Assembly (NCBI RefSeq): GCF_009789225.1
Contig: NZ_WSTA01000025.1
Span: 1-44,691, forward strand
DNA: 44,691 nt
Direction of reading: 5' to 3'
Source of the DNA: Agromyces seonyuensis
GTDB lineage: Bacteria; Actinomycetota; Actinomycetes; Actinomycetales; Microbacteriaceae
In this document: piece after piece, positions 17,374 through 24,185 of the stretch
How the letters are laid out: each line of letters opens with the position of its first letter
How positions within the stretch are numbered: the first letter of the stretch is position 1
Notes under the pieces: generated by a model
Databases searched by the model: none
Told to the model about the DNA's origin: nothing
Seen by the model: the letters and a program-made list of their open reading frames with translations, nothing else
Translations under genes and position numbers: made by a program

Positions 17374-18219
17374 GTGCATGTATTGAGCGTCAGTTCGCTG
17401 AAAGGCGGCGTCGGAAAGACCACGGTGACCCTGGGTCTCGCGTCCGCCGCGTTCGCACGGGGCATCCGGACGCTCGTCGTCGACCTCGACCCGCAGTCGG
17501 ATGTCTCGACGGGCATGGACATCCAGGTGGCCGGTCATCTCAACGTCGCCGACGTCCTCGCCTCGCCGAAGGAGAAGATCGTCCGTTCGGCGATCGCGCC
17601 GAGCGGCTGGACCCGGTCGATTCCGGGTTCCACCATCGACGTCCTGATCGGCAGCCCGTCCGCGATCAATTTCGACGGTCCGCATCCTTCGATCCGCGAC
17701 ATCTGGAAGCTCGAGGAGGCGCTCGCCAACGTCGAGGCCGACTACGAGCTCGTGCTGATCGACTGCGCCCCCTCGCTCAACGCGCTCACGCGCACCGCGT
17801 GGGCTGCGAGCGACCGCGTCGCCGTCGTCACCGAGCCCGGACTCTTCTCCGTCGCCGCGGCCGACCGAGCGCTGCGCGCCATCGAGGAGATCCGACGCGG
17901 ACTCTCCCCCCGGCTCCAGCCCCTCGGCATCATCGTGAACCGCGCCCGCGTGCAATCGCTCGAGCACCAGTTCCGCATCAAGGAGCTGCGCGACATGTTC
18001 GGCCCCCTCGTGCTCTCGCCCCAGCTGCCCGAGCGCACGTCGCTGCAGCAGGCGCAGGGCGCGGCCAAGCCGCTGCACATGTGGCCCGGCGAATCGGCCG
18101 AGGAGATGGCGCGCAACTTCGATCAGCTGCTCGACCGGGTGCTGCGCACGGCGCGCGTCGGCGAGTACGCCGGCCTCGACCCGCTCTACGAGCCGGCCTC
18201 CGACTACCTCGGTCTCTGA
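17374..18219 (+). CDS. ParA family ATPase
   Basis: This 281-aa ATPase opens with HVLSVSSLKGGVGKTT, the Walker A of ParA/Soj proteins (KGGVGKTT at residues 10-17). DLDPQSDVSTGM (Walker A') and LVLIDCAPSLNALT (Walker B) follow. There is no N-terminal helix-turn-helix, so it resembles chromosomal or orphan small ParA proteins that position cargo on the nucleoid. No parB or parS-like element is next to it. The gene in front of the MerR/GarA cluster in other actinobacteria is sometimes such a ParA, and the pattern is repeated here. The GTG at 17374 is used. TAACGT ends 8 nt upstream. A strong terminator follows. Confidence 0.85.
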   Translation: MHVLSVSSLKGGVGKTTVTLGLASAAFARGIRTLVVDLDPQSDVSTGMDIQVAGHLNVADVLASPKEKIVRSAIAPSGWTRSIPGSTIDVLIGSPSAINFDGPHPSIRDIWKLEEALANVEADYELVLIDCAPSLNALTRTAWAASDRVAVVTEPGLFSVAAADRALRAIEEIRRGLSPRLQPLGIIVNRARVQSLEHQFRIKELRDMFGPLVLSPQLPERTSLQQAQGAAKPLHMWPGESAEEMARNFDQLLDRVLRTARVGEYAGLDPLYEPASDYLGL

Positions 18220-18224
18220 CCGAA

Positions 18225-18261
18225 CCGACGGCCCGCGGCACCCGATGCCGCGGGCCGTCGG
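18225..18261 (+). terminator. Hairpin terminator after the ParA gene
   Basis: Perfect 16-bp arms at 18225-18240 and 18246-18261 surround a 5-nt loop, beginning 5 nt after the ParA stop codon. There is no U-tract. The following 150 bp to the MerR gene shows no feature I can support. Confidence 0.8.
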
Positions 18262-18414
18262 CGTACCCCGGTCGGGTAGAAGCCGACAGGACGACTCGAC
18301 GCGCCGCACGGAACGACCGGCGCCCGGCCGACCGACGGCGCCGCGATCGCGGCGCGGGCGTCATCCTCGACGCGATCGCACTGCACCGCAGCGCCCGCGT
18401 CGGTCGAGCCGATG

Positions 18415-18975
18415 TCAGGAGATGCGGCGCGCCCGTTCAGTGCGGCGGAGCGCGAGCTCGTCGTGCGGGTGCGGCTCGGCCGCGTTCGCATCGAGTTCGA
18501 CGAGCGTCGACTCGACTTCGCGGAGGACCTTGCCCACGGCGATGCCGAAGACGCCCTGCCCGCGGTTGACGAGATCGATGACCTCGTCGTCGGAGGTGCA
18601 GAGGTAGACGCTCGCGCCGTCGCTCATGAGCGTCGTCTGCGCCAGATCCTGGATGCCGAGCTCGCGCAGCCGCGTGACGGCGACCCTGATCTGCTGAAGC
18701 GAGATGCCGGTGTCGAGGAGGCGCTTCACGAGCTTCAGCACGAGGATGTCGCGGAACCCGTAGAGCCGTTGCGACCCGGAACCGGCGGCGCCGCGGACCG
18801 TGGGTTCGACGAGCTCGGTGCGGGCCCAGTAGTCGAGCTGGCGATAGCTGATCCCGGCCGCTCGTGCGGCGACGGCGCCGCGGTAGCCCTCGTGCTCGTC
18901 GTACTCGGGCATCCCGTCGGTGAAGAGCAGTCCGAGGTCGTAGCGGGACTGGTCGCGGCGGCTGAGTTCGCTCAT
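18415..18975 (-). CDS. MerR family transcriptional regulator (Rv1830-like)
   Basis: The 186-aa product has a MerR helix-turn-helix (ARAAGISYRQLDYWARTELVEPT) followed by the wing GSQRLYGFRDILVLKLVKRLLDTGISLQQIR. The dimerisation helix and a C-terminal half (SDGASVYLCTSDDEVIDLV) match the Rv1830 group rather than metal-sensing MerR proteins, and no cysteine pair is present. It lies downstream of the GarA and FtsR-like genes on the same strand, as Rv1830 does in mycobacteria, but has its own promoter. The ATG at 18975 has a GGGGGAG ribosome site. A perfect palindrome overlaps the predicted transcription start, so autoregulation is likely but not shown. Confidence 0.9.
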   Translation of the reverse strand: MSELSRRDQSRYDLGLLFTDGMPEYDEHEGYRGAVAARAAGISYRQLDYWARTELVEPTVRGAAGSGSQRLYGFRDILVLKLVKRLLDTGISLQQIRVAVTRLRELGIQDLAQTTLMSDGASVYLCTSDDEVIDLVNRGQGVFGIAVGKVLREVESTLVELDANAAEPHPHDELALRRTERARRIS

Positions 18976-18998
18976 CCGCTCCCCCTCTGCTCTCTGGA

Positions 18999-19024
18999 AA
19001 ACGTCGACCGATCGGTCGACGTTT
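18999..19024 (-). promoter_or_regulatory. Perfect 26-bp palindrome in the MerR gene leader
   Basis: The half-site AAACGTCGACCGA (18999-19011) is mirrored exactly by TCGGTCGACGTTT (19012-19024). It starts 24 bp upstream of the MerR ATG and lies immediately downstream of a TAGCGT -10, so it overlaps the predicted transcription start. It could be an operator for this or the neighbouring MerR protein, or an RNA hairpin in the leader. Confidence 0.75.
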
Positions 19025-19026
19025 CA

Positions 19027-19032
19027 ACGCTA
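19027..19032 (-). promoter_or_regulatory. -10 element TAGCGT of the MerR gene
   Basis: TAGCGT on the minus strand would place the transcription start near 19020, inside the palindrome, with a leader of about 45 nt. Confidence 0.5.
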
Positions 19033-19090
19033 CCCACCGTCGGCGGGGCGATCAAACACATCCGGTCGAAGGGCCCGGCGTGTCGGACGA

Positions 19091-19771
19091 TCAGCGCGCG
19101 ATGCGGCCGACGGCGCTGCGCAGGAGGAGCGAATGCACCGCTTCGAGGTGCGTGCCGAGTTCGCGGGCGTGCTCGGCTGCCCGGGCACGGCCGGCGGCGT
19201 CGGCGCGCTTCGCGAGCGGCGAGACGGCGGCCTCGACGATGCCGGCTTCCCGGTCGACGGCGCCGCGCACACCGCGGAGGTGGCGCGGTTCGACGCCCGC
19301 AGCCGCGAGTCCGGCGAGGGCGCGCAGCATCGCGAGCGAGTCGTCGCCATAGTGCTCGGCCGGAGGCAGGAGCGAAGCGGAGACGGCCTGATCGAGCAGC
19401 GCCGTCGTTGCGCCCGCGGCTTCGACGAGTTGCGACCGCGTGTAGCGCGCGGCGGGCGGCGCCGCCGTCGCACCGGGCAGGGCCGGAGTCGAACCGTCGT
19501 CGACGGCATCGAGCTGGGCCCGGATGACCTTGAGGGGCAGATAGTGGTCGCGCTGCATCGCGAGGATGTGCGCGATGCGCTCGACGTCGCCGTCGGAGAA
19601 CTTGCGGTAGCCGGACGCCGAGCGCGCCGGCGTCACGAGCCCCTGCTCCTCGAGGAAGCGCACCTTCGACCCGGTCAGTTCCGGGAACTCCGGCTGCAGC
19701 CGCGCCAGCACGGCACCGATGGAGAAACGGTGCTCAGGACCGCGCGCGTTCGCCGAAGCGGTGGCGGTCAC
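19091..19771 (-). CDS. ftsR: MerR family regulator, FtsR (Rv1828)-like
   Basis: The 226-aa product has an N-terminal MerR-type winged helix: SIGAVLARLQPEFPELTGSKVRFLEEQGLVTPARSxSGYRKF. AHILAMQRDHYLPLKVIRAQLD follows, characteristic of the Rv1828/FtsR group. Corynebacterial FtsR activates ftsZ transcription, so a role in division control is inferred. The remaining C-terminal part is alanine-rich. The GTG start overlaps the stop of the GarA-like gene by 4 nt (GTGA), so the two are translationally coupled. In mycobacteria a bifunctional nuclease gene lies between the Rv1828- and Rv1830-like genes. No such gene fits in the 115 bp present here. Confidence 0.88.
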   Translation of the reverse strand: MTATASANARGPEHRFSIGAVLARLQPEFPELTGSKVRFLEEQGLVTPARSASGYRKFSDGDVERIAHILAMQRDHYLPLKVIRAQLDAVDDGSTPALPGATAAPPAARYTRSQLVEAAGATTALLDQAVSASLLPPAEHYGDDSLAMLRALAGLAAAGVEPRHLRGVRGAVDREAGIVEAAVSPLAKRADAAGRARAAEHARELGTHLEAVHSLLLRSAVGRIAR

Positions 19772-20265
19772 GCCTGGCTGCCCACCGGTACCAGGTCGAG
19801 CCGGGAGGCGTAGAACGTGAGGCGGTACTTGCCGACCTGCACCTCGGCGCCGTCGGAGAGCAGCGCCGTCTCGATGCGCACGCCGTCGAAGTAGGTGCCG
19901 TTCAGGGAGCCGAGGTCTTTCACCTCGAACGCGTTGCCGTGGCGCAGGAACTCGGCGTGCTTGCGCGAGACCGTGACGTCGTCGAGGAAGATGTCGGCGT
20001 CGGGGTGGCGGCCCACCGTCGTCAGATCGGCGTCGAGCAGGAAGCGCGCACCGGCGTTCGGACCGCGTCGCACGATCAGCAGTGCGGATCCGCTCGGCAG
20101 CGCCGCGATCGCCTCCTGCTCCTCGGGCGTGACGGTGCTGTCGAATCCAGCGAGCTGTGCGGCCGCCTCTCGGCTGAAGCCGATCGTCGAGTCCGTGCCG
20201 TCGCTGATCGGCGCCGGCGTCGTGCTCGGATTCGCCTGCTCGTTCTCGAAATCGGGTTCGACCAC
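19768..20265 (-). CDS. garA: FHA domain protein, GarA/OdhI-like
   Basis: From the GTG at 20265 the product is 165 aa. A C-terminal forkhead-associated domain is complete, with GRHPDADIFLDDVTVSRKHAEF (phosphothreonine-binding Arg, Ser and His) and SLNGTYFDG. The preceding SALLIVRRGPNAGARFLLD is diagnostic of GarA/OdhI. In relatives a kinase phosphorylates an N-terminal TT motif and the protein inhibits 2-oxoglutarate dehydrogenase. Here the matching position reads DSTIGF, with one Thr. The GTG at 20265 is preferred over upstream TTG or ATG because AGGAGG sits 6 nt before it. It follows pgsA by 13 nt and overlaps ftsR, forming an operon. Confidence 0.9.
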   Translation of the reverse strand: MVEPDFENEQANPSTTPAPISDGTDSTIGFSREAAAQLAGFDSTVTPEEQEAIAALPSGSALLIVRRGPNAGARFLLDADLTTVGRHPDADIFLDDVTVSRKHAEFLRHGNAFEVKDLGSLNGTYFDGVRIETALLSDGAEVQVGKYRLTFYASRLDLVPVGSQA

Positions 20266-20278
20266 GGTGACCTCCTGT

Positions 20279-20890
20279 TCATTCAAGCGTATCCGATACG
20301 GACGACGATCCGCCGACCGGAATCCGGATGGAGCGGGCGGTTTCGACCGCGTAGACGATTCCCGACCACCAGTAGAGGAACGCGCCCCAGAGCGTCACGG
20401 CCCAGCCGACGGGCTCCGCGATCGCCGCGGTGGCGGGCACCGCGACGGCGAGCAGCATGAGCGGCACGCCGCAGAACAGCGCGAACGTCGCGATCTTCCC
20501 GAGCCGGTGCACCGCCGGCGGGCCGTAGCCGTGCCGGGCGAGGATGACGCCGAGGACGATGAGCATGACGTCCCTGCCCACGATGACGACGAAGATCCAC
20601 CACGGGACGAGGCCGCGGACGGCGAAGCCGATGAGCGCGGCGAGGATGTACAGGCGGTCGGCAGCGGGATCGAGGAGCTGTCCGAGCCGGGTGACCTGGC
20701 CGAAACGACGCGCGATCCAGCCGTCGGCGAGATCCGTCAGGCTCGCGATCACGAGGACGACGAGCGCGGCGACGTCCGATCCCTGCACGATGAGCGCGAG
20801 GAAGACGGGGACGAGGAGGAGCCGGAGCAGGCTCAGCGCGTTCGGCACCGTCCAGATCCGCGTACTCGGCGCGGCGCTCTCCCCACCCAC
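20279..20890 (-). CDS. pgsA: CDP-alcohol phosphatidyltransferase (PgsA family)
   Basis: The 203-aa integral membrane protein contains the complete CDP-alcohol phosphotransferase motif: DLADGWIAR, then G and D positions in RLGQLLDPAADR, matching D-x2-DG-x2-AR-x8-G-x3-D-x3-D. Such enzymes make phosphatidylglycerol phosphate, phosphatidylinositol phosphate or cardiolipin, and the exact acceptor is not resolved here. About four to five hydrophobic helices are visible. Its place directly upstream of the GarA gene matches mycobacterial pgsA2 (Rv1822). The GTG at 20890 lies 6 nt after TAGACT. The promoter is back-to-back with that of the DUF1295 gene. Confidence 0.9.
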   Translation of the reverse strand: MGGESAAPSTRIWTVPNALSLLRLLLVPVFLALIVQGSDVAALVVLVIASLTDLADGWIARRFGQVTRLGQLLDPAADRLYILAALIGFAVRGLVPWWIFVVIVGRDVMLIVLGVILARHGYGPPAVHRLGKIATFALFCGVPLMLLAVAVPATAAIAEPVGWAVTLWGAFLYWWSGIVYAVETARSIRIPVGGSSSVSDTLE

Positions 20891-20896
20891 ACGGGG

Positions 20897-20916
20897 AGTC
20901 TAGCCAGCCCTAGAAT
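20897..20916. promoter_or_regulatory. Divergent leaderless promoters of pgsA and the DUF1295 gene
   Basis: On the minus strand TAGACT (20902-20897) ends 6 nt before the pgsA GTG. On the plus strand TAGAAT (20911-20916) ends 6 nt before the ATG at 20923. The two start codons are only 32 bp apart, so the promoters must overlap. Confidence 0.65.
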
Positions 20917-20922
20917 GCCGCC

Positions 20923-21759
20923 ATGAATCCCCTGTTCGTGTGTCTCGCACTCTGCGCCGTCGTGATCGTGGGCACCTGGATCGCGTCGGTCGTGACGAAC
21001 GAGCACTCCTGGGTCGACCGCATCTGGTCCATCGCACCCATCGCCTACGTCTGGATCTTCGCGGGCGCGGCCGGGCTCGCCGATCCCCGGCTGAACCTCA
21101 TGGCGCTGCTCGTGACGCTCTGGGGCGTGCGGCTCACCTTCAACTTCGCGCGCAAGGGCGGGTACCGGCCGCACCAGGGCGAGGACTACCGCTGGGCGAT
21201 CCTGCGGGCGCGCCTGACGCGCGGGCAGTTCGCGGCGTTCAACGTCCTCTTCATCACGATCTACCAGAACCTGCTGATCCTTGGGATCACGCTGCCGGCG
21301 CTGACGGTCTACACGGCCGGCCGGAGCCCCCTCGGCGTCTGGGACTTCGTGCTCGCGGCCCTGTTCCTCGTCTTCCTCGCCGGCGAGACCGTCGCCGACC
21401 AGCAGCAGTGGGACTTCCACCGTCGGAAGGCCGCGGAGACCGCCGCCGGCCGCACGCCCTCGCCCCGATTCCTGCAGACCGGCTTGTTCCGGTTCTCACG
21501 CCACCCCAACTTCTTCTGCGAGCAGGCGCAGTGGTGGGTGCTCTACGGCTTCGCGATCGCGGCGACGGGCGTCTGGCTGCACTGGACGCTCGCGGGCGCC
21601 GTGCTGCTGACCCTCCTCTTCATCGGCTCGACGGTGTTCACCGAGTCGATCACCCGATCCCGTTACCCCGAGTACCGCGCGTACCAGGCGCGCACCTCGA
21701 TGCTCGTACCGTGGCTGCCCGGCCGTCAGGACGAGCACTCGGAGCCGGTCGAGGCCTGA
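20923..21759 (+). CDS. DUF1295 domain integral membrane protein
   Basis: The 278-aa polytopic protein has about six membrane helices and the C-terminal signature GLFRFSRHPNFFCEQAQWW, typical of the DUF1295/steroid 5-alpha-reductase-like and isoprenylcysteine-methyltransferase-like fold. An N-terminal EHSWVDRIWSIAPI segment fits DUF1295. Members may be NADPH-dependent reductases or lipid-modifying enzymes, but the substrate is unknown and I do not assign one. The ATG at 20923 starts directly at a hydrophobic helix and appears leaderless. The gene converges on the NUDIX gene with a 10-bp gap. Confidence 0.88.
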   Translation: MNPLFVCLALCAVVIVGTWIASVVTNEHSWVDRIWSIAPIAYVWIFAGAAGLADPRLNLMALLVTLWGVRLTFNFARKGGYRPHQGEDYRWAILRARLTRGQFAAFNVLFITIYQNLLILGITLPALTVYTAGRSPLGVWDFVLAALFLVFLAGETVADQQQWDFHRRKAAETAAGRTPSPRFLQTGLFRFSRHPNFFCEQAQWWVLYGFAIAATGVWLHWTLAGAVLLTLLFIGSTVFTESITRSRYPEYRAYQARTSMLVPWLPGRQDEHSEPVEA

Positions 21760-21769
21760 CCGAGGGTCG

Positions 21770-22228
21770 TCAGCCTTCGGCCAGTGCGGCGGCGAGCTCG
21801 GGCCACGACTCGGCGAACCGCGGATGCAGGTCGAGGTCGCCGACTTCGGCGATCGGCACCCAGCGCAGCTCGAGCGACTCCTGGTCGCTCACGACGGGGT
21901 CGAACGCCCGGCGGGTCCGTGCGATGACCGTGGTGTAGCTCCAATAGCCGAGGTCGAGCACTCGCGTGCCTCGCACGTCGACGACGCCGGCGGGCACCCC
22001 GGCTTCCTCGCCCGCCTCGCGGAGCGCGGCGTCGATCGCGGGTTCGCCCTCGTCGCGTGCGCCGCCCGGGATGCCCCAGGTGCCGCCGAAGTGGCTCCAG
22101 TGCGCCCGGTGCTGCAGCAGGATGCCGCGCTCGCGGTCGTGCAGGAGGAGGCCTGCGGCGCCGAAGCGCCCCCAGTACCGCTCGCCCGACGGCCCCTCGA
22201 CCCAACCGTCTCCCGTGCGAACTCCCAT
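21770..22228 (-). CDS. NUDIX hydrolase
   Basis: The 152-aa product has a perfect Nudix box, GARDEGEPAIDAALREAGEEAGV, matching GX5EX7REUXEEXGU. A WGIPGG stretch precedes it and a YWSYTTVIA strand follows. NUDIX enzymes cleave nucleoside diphosphates linked to another moiety. Substrate cannot be read from the box. The ATG at 22228 begins MGVRTGDGWVEG. CATGCT ends 6 nt upstream, a weaker example of the leaderless spacing. It is divergent from the S4-domain gene, 60 bp away. A longer frame is open upstream but would overlap that gene. Confidence 0.88.
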   Translation of the reverse strand: MGVRTGDGWVEGPSGERYWGRFGAAGLLLHDRERGILLQHRAHWSHFGGTWGIPGGARDEGEPAIDAALREAGEEAGVPAGVVDVRGTRVLDLGYWSYTTVIARTRRAFDPVVSDQESLELRWVPIAEVGDLDLHPRFAESWPELAAALAEG

Positions 22229-22275
22229 GGCACCAGCATGCCAGCCGCAGCGCCCGCGGACCGGGCTCGATCGCG

Positions 22276-22281
22276 TAGCGT
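22276..22281 (+). promoter_or_regulatory. -10 element TAGCGT, leaderless start of the S4 gene
   Basis: The hexamer ends 7 nt before the ATG at 22289. No ribosome site is visible. Confidence 0.5.
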
Positions 22282-22288
22282 GACGTGG

Positions 22289-22660
22289 ATGAGCGCGAGC
22301 GTGCGGACCGATGCCTGGCTGTGGGCGGTGCGGCAGTTCAAGACCCGTTCCGCGGCGACGGCCGCATGCCGGGCCGGACACGTGCGCGTGAACGGCGAGC
22401 GCGCCAAAGCCGCGCAGCCGCTCCGCATCGGCGACGAGCTGCGGGTCCGGGTCGAGGGCTTCGACCGCATCCTCGTCGTGAAGGCGCTCATCGCCAAGCG
22501 CGTCGGCGCGGCGCCCGCCGCCGAGGCGGTCGACGACCGTACGCCGCCGCGACCGCCGCGGACCCTCGCCGGCGACGTGCCGATGCGCGACCGCGGCGCC
22601 GGTCGGCCGACCAAGCGCGAACGCCGCGACCTCGAACGGCTGCGCGGCCGAGACGCCTGA
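22289..22660 (+). CDS. S4-domain RNA-binding protein (HslR-like)
   Basis: The 123-aa product opens with an S4 RNA-binding domain (RTDAWLWAVRQFKTRSAATAACRAGHVRVNGERAKAAQPLRIGDELRV) followed by a basic tail ending in TKRERRDLERLRG. This is the organisation of heat-shock protein Hsp15/HslR, which binds stalled 50S subunits carrying peptidyl-tRNA. Ribosome rescue is therefore likely but inferred. The ATG at 22289 starts the conserved domain. TAGCGT (22276-22281) ends 7 nt upstream, so the mRNA is probably leaderless. The frame extends further upstream, antisense to the NUDIX gene, but that part is not conserved. Confidence 0.88.
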   Translation: MSASVRTDAWLWAVRQFKTRSAATAACRAGHVRVNGERAKAAQPLRIGDELRVRVEGFDRILVVKALIAKRVGAAPAAEAVDDRTPPRPPRTLAGDVPMRDRGAGRPTKRERRDLERLRGRDA

Positions 22661-22682
22661 GCGCTCGGCGCCGAAGCGCGCG

Positions 22683-22688
22683 TACGCT
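22683..22688 (+). promoter_or_regulatory. -10 element TACGCT, leaderless start of the GNAT gene
   Basis: The hexamer ends 6 nt before the ATG at 22695, although the gene is only 34 bp downstream of the S4 gene. Confidence 0.5.
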
Positions 22689-22694
22689 GACGGC

Positions 22695-22988
22695 ATGGCC
22701 CACGTCCTCGCCCACGAACCGGATGCCCGCCGCTACACGCTGCACATCGGCGATCGCCTCGCGAGCGTGCTCGACTACCGGGTGCTCGGCGAGGCCGTGT
22801 CGTTCGTGCACACCTTCACCGCGCCGCCGTACCGGGGCACCGGGCTCGCGGGCGAGCTCGTCGAGTTCGCCGTCGACGACGTCGAGTCGCGGACCGGCTA
22901 CCGCATCGTGCCGAGCTGCTGGTACGTCGCCGAGTGGTTCGAGCGCCACCCGGAACGAGCGTCGCTGCTGTCGCGTCGGGCGGGTTGA
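22695..22988 (+). CDS. Small GNAT-like N-acetyltransferase (YjdJ type)
   Basis: The 97-aa product matches the short Acetyltransf_CG/YjdJ group: VSFVHTFTAPPYRGTGLAGELVEFAVDD contains the acetyl-CoA-binding RGTGLA loop, and PSCWYVAEWFERHPE is the conserved C-terminal signature. Such proteins bind acetyl-CoA through a minimal fold. The acceptor is unknown. The ATG at 22695 follows TACGCT by 6 nt. It lies 34 bp after the S4 gene in the same direction and may also be co-transcribed. A terminator hairpin follows. Confidence 0.87.
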   Translation: MAHVLAHEPDARRYTLHIGDRLASVLDYRVLGEAVSFVHTFTAPPYRGTGLAGELVEFAVDDVESRTGYRIVPSCWYVAEWFERHPERASLLSRRAG

Positions 22989-23007
22989 ACCGCCCGGCCG
23001 GATGCAC

Positions 23008-23042
23008 GCGAGGGACGCGCCGGAATCGACGCGTCCCCCTCG
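23008..23042. terminator. Bidirectional hairpin between the GNAT gene and the first lytic enzyme gene
   Basis: Arms near 23008-23019 and 23030-23042 pair as CGAGG-GACGCG with CGCGTCC-CCTCG with a single bulge. The hairpin lies between two convergent genes. Confidence 0.65.
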
Positions 23043-23052
23043 TGGGTGCTGA

Positions 23053-23919
23053 TCAGTACCAGTTCACGGACTGCGAGTGGCCCCAGGCCGCGCACGGCGT
23101 GCCGTAGGCGCGGGAGATGTAGTCCAGGCCCCAGCTGATCTGGGTCGAGGCGTTGCTCTGCCAGTCCGAACCGGCCGAGGCCATCTTCGAACCGGGCAGC
23201 GCCTGCGGGATGCCCGTCGCGCCGCTGCCGGCGTTGTACGCCTGGTAGTTCCAGCCGGACTCCTTGCTCCAGAGGCTGACGAGGCAGGAGAACTGGTCGC
23301 CGCCCCAGCCGTACTTCGAAGCGGCCATGCTCTGCGCGGTGGCCTTGGCGCCCTCGACGGTGTTCGCCGCGGCCTGCGCCGCCGCAGCGTCCGCCGCCGC
23401 CTTCGCTGCTGCCGCTGCGGCGGCCTCGGCCGCCTGGCGGTCGTGCTCCTCGGTCGCGGCGCGGGTCTTCTCGGCCTCGGCCTTCGTCTCGGTGGTGAGT
23501 TCGGTGATGTCGGCGACCGACATGGTCGCGTAGTCGCCGAGCGAGGCGACGGAGGTCTGGAGGGCGGAGGCATCCACCTTGCCGTCCGCGGCGGCGATGA
23601 CGCCGTTTGCGGCGGAGATGGTGTCGCGCGCGTCCTTGCCGGCGCGCGCTTCGGAGATGTTCGAATATGCGCCCAACTGCGAGGAGTCGTACGCGCCGGC
23701 CTGCCCGTTGGCGGTGGTCTCGGCGATGGACGCCTGCGTGTCCACGGACGCCTGCACGGTGAAGCCGGTGCCGACGGCCACGGCGACCGCGGCGATGGCA
23801 GCGGCGCCGAACATGAGGCGGCGGTGTCCGACTCGAGCGCGTCGGGCGGCCTTGCGGGTCGGCTCGGGGAGGATTGCGAGCGTGGTGGAGGGGGTGGGAA
23901 CCGGAGTCTGTTCGTTCAT
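23053..23919 (-). CDS. Secreted lytic transglycosylase-like protein (aggregation-promoting-factor C-terminal type), copy 1
   Basis: The 288-aa product has a basic cytoplasmic N-terminus, a membrane/signal segment at about residues 36-56, a long alanine-rich helical region with AAAAAAAKAAADAAAAQ near 160-190, and a C-terminal lysozyme-like domain. Candidate catalytic E220 lies in KESGWN. TGIPQALPGSKMASAGSDW is the family signature, and C212 and C276 could form a disulfide. Proteins of this type act on peptidoglycan at the cell surface. The ATG at 23919 begins MNEQTPVPTPST, and GGGGG lies just upstream. A paralogue with the same layout is at 30300-31256 on the same strand. Confidence 0.87.
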   Translation of the reverse strand: MNEQTPVPTPSTTLAILPEPTRKAARRARVGHRRLMFGAAAIAAVAVAVGTGFTVQASVDTQASIAETTANGQAGAYDSSQLGAYSNISEARAGKDARDTISAANGVIAAADGKVDASALQTSVASLGDYATMSVADITELTTETKAEAEKTRAATEEHDRQAAEAAAAAAAKAAADAAAAQAAANTVEGAKATAQSMAASKYGWGGDQFSCLVSLWSKESGWNYQAYNAGSGATGIPQALPGSKMASAGSDWQSNASTQISWGLDYISRAYGTPCAAWGHSQSVNWY

Positions 23920-24185
23920 GGGGGAAGAGGCGGCTTGGCGGGTTTCGAGTTCGCTGCGTCTCCGCGGCGCACGGCACGGCCGGTCTGGGCCGAACGGCGC
24001 GACGGAGTGGATCGGGTTGATCTCGGGTTGCACCCCCAAGCCCGGGGCGCGACGTCAACGACAGTCGCCCTCCCTGGACGAATGGGGTCGAGAACCTGAC
24101 AGAACCCTCAACTGCGGCCCGCGACGCCCGGAACGGCGCGGATCGCGGGGCGGCTCAAGAGTTGCGCAGGAAGCTCAAGTTCCGC

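Noticed and set aside
20266-20286. TTG start at 20286 for the GarA-like protein
   Set aside because: The GTG at 20265 has AGGAGG correctly spaced; the TTG would overlap the pgsA stop with no better site.
23380-23440. Apparent tandem repeats in the lytic enzyme gene
   Set aside because: They are alanine codons of the coiled-coil region, not a separate repeat element.
23920-24185. c-di-AMP (ydaO-type) riboswitch before either lytic enzyme gene
   Set aside because: Actinobacterial wall hydrolases sometimes have one, but the conserved CAGCTNACCTCG-like segment is absent in both leaders.
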